Positions 55,901-64,000 of a DNA stretch of 64,000 bases are shown in pieces (within the stretch, counting starts at the first letter, position 1; every line of letters starts with the position of its first letter). The notes under the pieces were generated by a model. It searched no databases. It worked only from the letters and a program-made list of their open reading frames with translations, and was not told the origin of the DNA. The stretch covers positions 1,136,020 to 1,200,019 of the forward strand of contig NZ_CP045542.1 of the NCBI RefSeq assembly GCF_009792315.1. The letters are read 5' to 3'. Source of the DNA: Mycoplasma sp. NEAQ87857 (GTDB lineage Bacteria; Bacillota_I; Bacilli_A; Mycoplasmatales; Metamycoplasmataceae). The position numbers and the translations under genes are program-made.

Positions 55901-57997
55901 TCAAAACACACCTAAATTAGTTGGTTGTTTTGAAGGATCATCTTCATTGTTAATCAATTTATAAACTTTAGCATTATAAATTGGAGTAATTTGATTATTT
56001 CTATAGTCTATAAAATTAACTGTTTGATAATCAAAATCAGGTCTAATGTACTTAGGATCTGGTGTTACATTATTTTTAGATTGTTGAAGAATAATATAAC
56101 TAACATATGCTGGTAGAGTTTTACTCTTAAACACATTAGTTACATCATCTGCTATTTTATTTAAGATAGTAGGATTGTCAATTTCATTAACTAATTTATC
56201 GACATTAATTGGAATATTTAAAATACTGCGTTTTGAATCACCTTGATTAACTAGATGATAGACAAACTTTTGGTTGTTTTCAAAAGCATCTACAGTTAAT
56301 GTTTCTCTTATACCAATATCATTAGAGCTAATATTTAATTTAGACATTAATTCATCATATATTTTCTTGTTTGTAATATTTGATGCTTCATTTTTAATGT
56401 AAGTAAAATAATAGTCATTAATATTTTTGTTAGTTATATTGTTGTATTCGTTGTTTGATAATTTAGAACGATCATTAATATTTTTTTCATTATTTAAAGT
56501 AATTTCAGCTATTGTTTCTGGATTATCTAAATGATAAATATCTAATAAAGTTTTACCATTATAAGCAACTTTATTTAAATTCACTTGATCTAAATCACCT
56601 TGGTAAAGCAATAAAGGAGCTTTGTTTACTTCATCAAAAGATACAACTGGATTAATTTCAAAATTTAATTTACTATTTAAATTAGGTTGAGCATTTAATT
56701 CTCCAGTAATTTCATTAAAATCAAAAATAACATTCTTAATAGTTTTGTTTCAATACGAAAAGCTTCTAGGTATTTGTTTTGATTTTAATAAGTTTTCTAC
56801 TGATTGAACATATGTTCCACTTCATTTGTCTTTGTTATATTCATCAAAAGTATTTGTGTATTGAGTTCTATCGTAAAATGTATATTCTTTTTTGATAGAA
56901 GCTCATTTAGTAGGTATTATATAACTTTGATTTTTTGCAAATAAAAAGCTTTTAGTATTGGTTGCTTCTATATTTTCTTGATCAATTAAAGCACTATAAG
57001 GAACATCGTTTTTAAACTTACTTTCCATTACATTAGGATTCATTTCTAAAATATCACTATTATTCAATGAATGTGGATTTATTGAATAAACATCATCTCC
57101 ATCTTTAACAAATCCTAATTTATTTAAAACTTGATCACCTTTAATAACATAAACTAAATCCTTGTTTGTTAATCATTCATTATAAATAATAGGATTTAGT
57201 GTCATTTGATTATTTTTACTTAAATTTAAATAAATATCACTTGCTTGAGAAGCATAAATTTTATTTTCGCCAATTGTTAAAAATACAAAATCAGATAGTT
57301 TATATTCTTTATCAAAATGTAAAATTGGATTTTGACTTTTTGATAAAGAAATACTTTGTTTTTTTAATTCATAAGTATTGTTATTTAATTTTTGATAAAC
57401 ATCTACTCAATAATTATTTTTTACAAACATTGATTTAACTTTATTTTTGAAATTTAAATCAATTAATGGTTGTTCATCACTTGTGAATTCAGGAATATAA
57501 AAGTTATAAAGTTTTTGAAAATCATCTTTTTTAATATAAAGATTCTTATATTGTTCTTTTTCTTGAGGGTTAAAAAAATTAGTTAATTCGATATAACTAT
57601 TATTGTAATTATCAATTGCGTTATTATTGTTTTCTGAAGTTCATCGACTAAAGTCAATGATATTTTGTCCTTTAACAAAATTAGGTTTATTGTCTTTAAT
57701 TTCAATATATTTTAAAGGTTTTTTGTAATCATCACTATTTTCTTTATTTCTAACTAAAGAATTAATATAAAAGCCATCATTAAAGGCATTACCATTGGTT
57801 TTTAAATCTAAATCAACAGTAATATTGTGAGCATTAGATTTTTTTCTATATTCATTATATTGGTTTTGTAAGGATTTACCAGCGTCACTAAGTAAAGTAA
57901 AAATACCAGTTGTTAATAGGATCAACATAGTTAACCCAAATACAACAACCTTATTCTTCTTTAAAGATTTAAAAACTTCTTTGAATAATTTTTTCAT
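49958..57997 (-). CDS. Giant FtsX-type ABC transporter permease
   Basis: 2679 aa in one frame with TGA as Trp; ATG 57997 after AAGGAG. N-terminal membrane helix (VVVFGLTMLILLTTGIFTLL) followed by an enormous extracytoplasmic region (about 40-1800) rich in Asn/Leu helices, then FtsX/MacB-type permease segments: SFSLTVLITLIILVAISTIF with GILVAQGY, further helices about 1900 and 1980, a second extracellular loop (about 2020-2450), and a last three-helix FtsX block (VITIISILSFAISILILIII ... SVLGYS; FIIISLIIALPLAFGIMYLF). Such proteins in mycoplasmas pair with a separate ATPase and probably handle lipoproteins or surface components; no ATPase gene adjoins it here. Substrate unknown. Confidence 0.85.
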
Positions 57998-58099
57998 CTT
58001 CTTATCTCCTTTAATGGTGATTTGTTATATTTATTAAATAATTTTAGTATTTTTAATTAAAAATAAAAATTTTTTTATTTTTGTGGTATTTCCTTTTAT

Positions 58100-58126
58100 T
58101 AAAAAATAGCGCTTAATGCGCTATTA
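58100..58126 (-). terminator. Terminator after ftsH
   Basis: Minus strand AATAGCGC - ATTAA - GCGCTATT (58125-58105), T run. Confidence 0.85.
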
Positions 58127-58129
58127 AAA

Positions 58130-60127
58130 TTATTCATTATCTTTGTGATCGTTTTCTTCAGGAATGATATTATCAGTCTCTTGAATCAATTTATCTATAT
58201 CGTATTCTACTTTTTCTTCAATTTTTTCTTCTTCTTTTTTAGGAGGAAGTTCTAAGTGTTTTGCTATATATTCAATTTCTTCAGCAATAATTGTTTCTTT
58301 TTCTAAAAGTAAAGTTTTAATTAATTCTAATAATTCTTTATTTTCGCTAATAGTTTTTGTTGCAATTGATTTTGCTTCTAAAATAATTTTTCTAACTTCT
58401 AAATCAATTTCATGACTAATTTGGTTAGAAATACTTGAACTTGTTGCTAATGTTTTTCCTAAGAAAGGACTTCCTGATTCATCCATATATTTAATAGGTC
58501 CTAAATCACTCATTCCAAACTCAGTAACCATTCTTCTTGCGATTGTAGTTGCTTTATTAATATCATCAGAAGCTCCAGTGGTTATTTTACTTTCACCATA
58601 AATAATTTCTTCTGCAGCTCTACCACCCATAAAACTTGCTATAGAAGCTAATAATTCTTCTTTAGTGTAGTTGTATTTTTCGTTCTCTGGCATCATTAAG
58701 TTATATCCACCAGCTTGACCTCTAGGAATAATAGTAATTTTTTGAACTTTATTTCCGCCAGGTACCTTAATACCAACAACAGCATGTCCAGCTTCATGGT
58801 ATGCAACTAAAGTAAGTTCTTCTTGAGTTATAGTTCTTGATTTTTTAGCAGGTCCTGCCATAACTCTATCAATTGCTTCATCAATAATATCTAACGAAAT
58901 TAAATCTTTGTTTTCTCTAACAGAAAGTAAAACAGCTTCATTAATAACGTTTTCTAATTGAGCTCCTGAGAATCCTGGAGTTCTTCTTGCGACCCTTGCA
59001 AAATCAACATTAGGTTCAAATCTTTTTCCTTTTGCATGAAGTTTAAGAATTTCTTCTCTTTCTTTTACATCAGGTAATCCAACTGTAATAACCCTATCAA
59101 AACGTCCTGGTCTAGTTAAAGCAGGATCTAAAACGTCAGTTCTATTTGTTGCAGCAACGAATAATAATCCTGAGTTTTCTTTAATACCATCCATTTCAAC
59201 TAGTAATTGGTTAAGAGTTTGTTCTCTTTCGTCATGTCCTCCACCAATACCACTTCCACGAGTACGTCCAATTGCATCTAATTCATCGATAAACACAATT
59301 GCAGGTGAATGTTTTCTAGCTTCAGCAATTACTTGTCTAACTCTTTTTGCTCCCATACCAACAAATAACTCAACAAAGTTAGATGCTGATACAAAGTAAA
59401 ATGGTACATTTGCTTCTCCAGCAGTTGCTTTAGCAAGTAATGTTTTTCCTGTTCCTGGAGGACCACCTAATAAGATACCTCTAGGCATTCTTGCTCCTGA
59501 AACTTTATATTTTTCAGGATTTTTTAAATAATCTACAATTTCTTTAATTTCTTCAATTGGTTCTTTATTTCCCGCAACATCACTGAATTTTTTATCAGAT
59601 TTAATTAATTGTGCAGGACTTCTATCTCCAAAAGCTCCATTACCATTCATTGCATTCATTTGCATTTTAATTACATATAAGATCATTGCAACAACTATTA
59701 TTGTTGGTAAAAATCCTAATAAATATGATCATCAAGGAGTTACTGGTGCTTTAGCAATGCTAAAACCTTTAATTATTTCAGCATGTTGACCATTAGTTAA
59801 AAAATCTCAAATACTTTTACCATTTGTTAAGAATACTTCTTGTAATATTCTAGAATTAGCTCCTAAAACATAGTTCTGATTCTTAAATGTATAACTAACT
59901 GTATTTTGAAAATCATTAATATTTAAATTTGTTATTTCAAATTCTTTTTGCTTTAAACCTGAATTTTCAGGTAATAAAATTTGGTTTAATTGACTTTGGA
60001 ATTTTGATAAGTCAATAGTTTGTGGCCCAGTGTATCTATTTACTAATCAATAAACCAAGAAAACCAAAAGAAGTGCTAAAAGAACAGAAGTTAAAACTAT
60101 TTTTCAAGGTTTTCTTTTTTTGTTCAT
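58130..60127 (-). CDS. ftsH: ATP-dependent zinc metalloprotease FtsH
   Basis: 665 aa, full length. Two membrane helices ([39 protein letters not shown]), AAA domain with GGPPGTGKT (about 221-229), FIDELDAIG, the [23 protein letters not shown], and the protease site HEAGH (about 444-448). It degrades damaged or unassembled membrane proteins. ATG 60127 after AAGGTG, 35 bases after tilS. Confidence 0.97.
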
Positions 60128-60162
60128 TTGTTCACCTTTCATTTTATTAAAGTATGAAAATA

Positions 60163-61041
60163 TTATATATTATTACTTATAATTTTTCCTTTTTCTTTTT
60201 CTAGATATATGTCGTCCTTTAATTTATATTTACTTGTTCTTCTATTAGATAAAATAAATTTTTCTATACTATGAACTTTTTTAGAACTTAAATTAATATT
60301 TTCCTTAGGAAAGTTTTTATAAATTAGCATATGAATTAATTCAGATTTATATTTTAATAATTGGAATACATTTTGCTCAAATTTAACTTCTTTTCATAAT
60401 TTATATTCTCTTAATACTGATTTATATGTACTATTTAAAAATAAATTTTTAATTCTAAATTTCAATATTCATCAATTCTTTTTAATGATATTTATATTAT
60501 TTAGCATAATTCTTATTCTATTTCTAGAATATTTAGGTAATAAATTAGAATAATCCAAAGCATAATCTATTTTATTTTTATAACAAATCTTCTCGATTTG
60601 TTTTTTTGTATATTTAAACAATAAAGGTCTATATACATTCATTTCATCAATACAATTATGTTTTTTTATTCCGTAATAATAAGTGAATCTTTTGTTGATT
60701 TTTTGAAAAATTGCAGTTTCTAGAAAATCATCTTTTTGATGAGCTGTAAATAAATAATCACATTTTTCTTTTAGGTAAATTTCTTTAAAAAAAGAGTATC
60801 TTTTTTCTCTTGCTCATTCTTGAAAATTACCTGTTTTAAATTCATCTTTTTTTAAATTTAAAACATATAATTTAATATTATTTTTTTTACAAAAATTTTC
60901 TACAAGTTTTTGATCATATCAACTTGTTTTTCTTTGGTTGTAATTAACATGAGCTACAATAATATTTTTGTTTTTATATTCATTTAATAAAAACATACTA
61001 TCACCGCCACCGCTAATTGCAAGTAAATATTTTTTATCCAT
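60163..61041 (-). CDS. tilS: tRNA(Ile)-lysidine synthase TilS
   Basis: 292 aa. PP-loop ISGGGDSM at the N terminus (SGGxDS), followed by VAHVNYNQR and FTAHQKDDFLET, the TilS-type HxxxDxxET region, and RPLLFKYTKKQIEKIC. Makes lysidine at C34 of tRNA-Ile(CAU). The long C-terminal domain of larger homologs is reduced. ATG overlaps the pth stop (TAATG). Confidence 0.92.
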
Positions 61042-61589
61042 TATTTTTTATTAAAACTATTCATAATTAAATGAACATCATTGTAAATAAATGAAATTGC
61101 AGCATCTGCAGCTTTATCTAAAACAGGTTCTAAAGTAGCAAATTGTTCAATGGTAAATCTTCCTAAAACAAAGTTTCTTAACGGTTCTTGATGTGGTGTA
61201 TTTATACCTATTTTTAACCTTTTAAAAGATGAATCATTTAATTCTTTAATGATGCTTAACACACCATTATGACTACCTCCAGAACCACCTATTTTAATTG
61301 AACTTTTACCTAATTCAAAATCCTTTTCATCATGAATTACCATAATATTATCCGGACTAATTTTAAAAAAATTAGCTATTGAATTAACAAAGGTTCCTGA
61401 AAGATTCATATAGGTCATTGGTTTAGCAATTATTACTTCATCTAACTTAACATATTCACCATTAAATTTATTTTTATTTAAAGTAATATTTAACTTTTCG
61501 CAAATTTTATCTATTGCTAAAAAACCTACATTATGTCTTGTAAATTTATATTGATCTCCTGGGTTTCCTAGTCCTACTATTAATTTCAT
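61041..61589 (-). CDS. pth: Peptidyl-tRNA hydrolase
   Basis: 182 aa. KLIVGLGNPGDQYKFTRHNVGF with catalytic His, KPMTYMNLSG, and IHDEKDFELGKSSIK..GGSGGSHNG. Releases stalled peptidyl-tRNAs. Starts within the last codons of the helicase gene and overlaps tilS: a tightly coupled recD2-pth-tilS operon. Confidence 0.96.
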   Translation of the reverse strand: MKLIVGLGNPGDQYKFTRHNVGFLAIDKICEKLNITLNKNKFNGEYVKLDEVIIAKPMTYMNLSGTFVNSIANFFKISPDNIMVIHDEKDFELGKSSIKIGGSGGSHNGVLSIIKELNDSSFKRLKIGINTPHQEPLRNFVLGRFTIEQFATLEPVLDKAADAAISFIYNDVHLIMNSFNKK

Positions 61590-63769
61590 TGTTCTCCTTT
61601 TAATAAATTTAATAAATTAGTATTTCAAACATCTTGTTTTAAGTTATAAAGTACTAATTTATCATAATCTAAATTATCATTAATTAATATACTTAATTCT
61701 TTTATTGCTCTAGATGTTCCTGTATAAAGCATTTTTTTACTTAGCATAAATCTATGACTAGAATGCACAATAAATAATACTCTATCTATTTCACTACCTT
61801 GGAATTTATGAATAGTAATTCCATATGCTAAATAAATTTGGTCTCTAAATTCTTTTTCAGTATAAGTAACATTAATTTCATTATTTTGTTTAACAAAACA
61901 TACTTTGATAATTTTTCCACTTTGAGTTTCTTTTGCTTCTTTAATATAACCAATATCACCATTATATACATCATCATTTGGTCTATTTTCCAATTGAATT
62001 ACACGATCATTTATTTTATAAACTATTTCTTTATCTTTTCTTCTGGTTGTTAAAACTACTTTATTATGCGGATTAATCTTTTCTTGAATTAAATTGTTTA
62101 AATTAATTAAACCGTTTTCTCCTAAATATGTTGGACAAAGTAATATAACATTGTCTATTCCATATTTCTGGGCGTTTTTTAAATAAATTTCGCTTGCAGA
62201 AATTGCAAATCTATCAGTATTTAAGATGTGTTTATTAACTATACCTTTTTTAAAATTTGGTGTTTGATTATTTTTTATTGCTTGAAAGTGCTTTCAAATT
62301 TCTATAGAATCACTTCTGAAAAACTCTGTTAAGTAATAAGTTTTAAATAAATGAGAATAAATAATATCGCTTAATAAATTACCAGGTCCTATTGCTGGTA
62401 ATTGCTCAACATCACCTATTAAAATTAATTTTGATAAATTTGGACAGCTACTTAATAATTTATGAAAAATATTTAAATTAACCATTGAAAACTCATCAAT
62501 AATAATACATTTTATAGGTTCTGTTTCACTTATATCATATACATTTTCATCATCATTTGCTATTTTTAAGAAGCTATGAATCGTTCTTACTTTTTGTTGT
62601 ATTTTAGTACCTATATTAGTAGCAGCTCTACCTGTTGGAGCTAGAATTGCAAAATCTTTATTAATTTCATATTTTTGTTCTTTTAAATCTTGATAAATAT
62701 GTTTGATTAAAAAGCTTTTTCCAGTTCCTGGACCTCCACTTATTACTACTACATTATTTTTTTTATATAAATTAAATGCTTCTTTTTGTTCAAAAGATAA
62801 TGCTTCAGTTGAAATTTTGGTAGTTTTTGTACCAAATAACTTACTTTTTTGTATCTCTTTTAAGAAATAACTTACTTCAACTTCTTTGGTAAAAGTTTCT
62901 GCTAAACTAATATATTCTTTATCATTTTCTTCAAATTTATATAAGAAATTATTCTTAACAAAAACTAATAATAAACCTTTTATTTCATCCTTTGAAATAA
63001 AAAAATACTTAGATAAATCATCTATAATTTCATCTATTTCAAACTTAGTTGAATTATTATTTTCTTTTTCTTTTATTATTCAATGTAAATAAGCTTTTAC
63101 TCTTTGAGGTGAATTTTTTGCTCAATTTATTAATAAAGCAAATTTATCAACATCTTGAAGTTTTTGTTTGTAATCTATATATAAAATATAAGGGTCATTA
63201 TATTTAAAAAAATCTAAATAATTTATTGGTTCATTTTTTGAATTAAGTCTCTTTAGAAGTAAATAAATATTTTGTAAATTATTTGAATAAAAAAACTTAA
63301 TGTTATCAACTTCGATATTTGAACCACTTGTGAAAATCGAAATCAAATCAGGATTATTTGAAGCAAATTCTTTAAACCCTTCAATTTGTCTCGTTGAAAG
63401 TAATTCTAATAATTCAGCTTCATTATTTTCTAAATCCATTATTTTATTAAAAATTTCATTACCATATACTTTTACAATTTGAGCAGCTTTTTTTGGACCT
63501 ACATAAGAAATATTTTTTACAAGAAAATCTTCTAAATTTACTTCTTTTGGATCTAATAAAACAGGAACGAAAGAAAGTAATTTTTTATTATTTCCTCTAT
63601 TTGAATCTTCTAGTTCTACTTCATACTCAGTATTTAATTCAGGTAAATTTTTAACAGCATACACAACAAAATTTACTTTTTTTTCACCTTTAAAAATGAA
63701 CAAACCTCAATCTTCTGTACCTGATATTTTCTTTATAAAATACCCTTTATATTTATTTTTTTCTACCAT
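61580..63769 (-). CDS. RecD2-like SF1 helicase
   Basis: 729 aa, ending ...KGEQWN with a TGA Trp two codons before the TAA at 61580. N-terminal OB-like part and a helix-hairpin-helix-like YVGPKKAAQIVKVYG (about 95-110), then Walker A VVISGGPGTGKSFLIKH, LAPTGRAA, Walker B CIIIDEFSMVN, LIGDVEQLPAIGPGNLL, and the C-terminal AYGITIHKFQGSE and YTGTSRA motifs. This is the RecD2/TraA helicase family, 5'-3' DNA unwinding in repair or replication. First gene left of the DnaA-box cluster. Confidence 0.9.
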
Positions 63770-64000
63770 AAATTTTATTATATCATTTTAATTTTTTGAT
63801 ATTTTTTAGTTTTTAAAAATGTCAAAAATAATTGTTAATTATATGTTAATAACTTTTTGATAAATATTTTATTCACATTTTAATTAACAAGTTATTAACA
63901 TATATTAAAAAATGTTAATAAATAACCATTATGTAAGAAAATCAGTATATTTTATTGTTAATAAAATTGTATTTGTATATTTTATTAACAGTTTATTTAA
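63770..64000. other. Probable origin of replication (oriC): DnaA-box cluster
   Basis: No gene in the last 231 bases. Five perfect copies of TTATTAACA or its complement (63844-63852, 63892-63900, 63913-63921, 63956-63964, 63982-63990) and one classical DnaA box TTATTCACA (63869-63877) lie within 147 bp, in both orientations, in an A/T tract. This density does not occur elsewhere in the window by eye. dnaA or dnaN would be expected just beyond the window. Confidence 0.8.

Overview
This window is mollicute DNA. It is very AT-rich, and many long reading frames are only continuous if TGA is read as tryptophan (for example W in the thioredoxin WCGPC site, NrdF, FtsH and most genes of the mobile element). 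Gene content (polC, ffh, mycoplasma-type nrdFIE, a giant FtsX-type permease, comEA/comEC without the nuclease-like domain, pth-tilS-ftsH beside a DnaA-box cluster, and a conjugative element of the M. bovis/M. agalactiae ICE type) points to a Mycoplasma/Mycoplasmopsis species of the hominis-synoviae-bovis lineage; I cannot name the species.

Layout. 1-1674: end of polC and ffh (apparently leaderless). 2135-9583 plus 39752-39957: one giant secreted, GA-module-rich surface protein gene, split in two by a 30,160-bp integrative conjugative element (ICE, 9584-39743). The split is exact: both ends carry a 28-bp imperfect inverted repeat starting GAGTGAGTAAAA, flanked by an identical 8-bp target duplication TAAATATT; removing the element and one duplication rejoins the reading frame into the missing membrane anchor. 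The host gene also carries an independent one-base frameshift near 9230.

The ICE is transcribed almost wholly on the minus strand. From the right end inward: a two-HTH DNA-binding protein, a noncoding gap with an inverted repeat (oriT candidate), a HUH-type relaxase, VirD4/TraG coupling protein, a degenerate cytosine-C5 methyltransferase, a small protein, an ArdC-like antirestriction protein broken by an IS1634-family IS with a 449-bp target duplication, small membrane protein, hypothetical protein, SSB-like protein, a surface lipoprotein, a pilin-like protein, a polytopic membrane protein, VirB4/TraE ATPase with an N-terminal membrane domain, a small accessory protein, a 1723-aa surface protein, and a type IA topoisomerase. 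At the left end lie a cluster of apparently noncoding RNA units (13240-13776, 12107-12278), two tandem copies of an ncRNA-terminator-protein gene module (one copy dead), and the ISLre2/UPF0236-like DDE transposase that probably mobilises the element.

Right of the ICE: a dNTP-supply block, thyA plus a DHFR-dCMP deaminase fusion (minus) and nrdF-nrdI-nrdE (plus). NrdF has V119/P179/K213 in place of three metal-ligand carboxylates, the mark of the metal-free class Ie enzyme. Then tRNA-Gly, comEA-comEC-holA, rnpB, trxA, an isolated 5S rRNA gene, a 2679-aa permease, ftsH, tilS, pth, a RecD2-like helicase, and at the very end (63844-63990) five copies of TTATTAACA and one TTATTCACA: the probable origin of replication.

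The most interesting part is the ICE left end: two copies of a promoter - structured RNA (with compensatory base changes between copies) - terminator - protein arrangement resembling the architecture of type III toxin-antitoxin loci, next to two further predicted small RNAs. All statements are from reading the sequence; no database search was possible.
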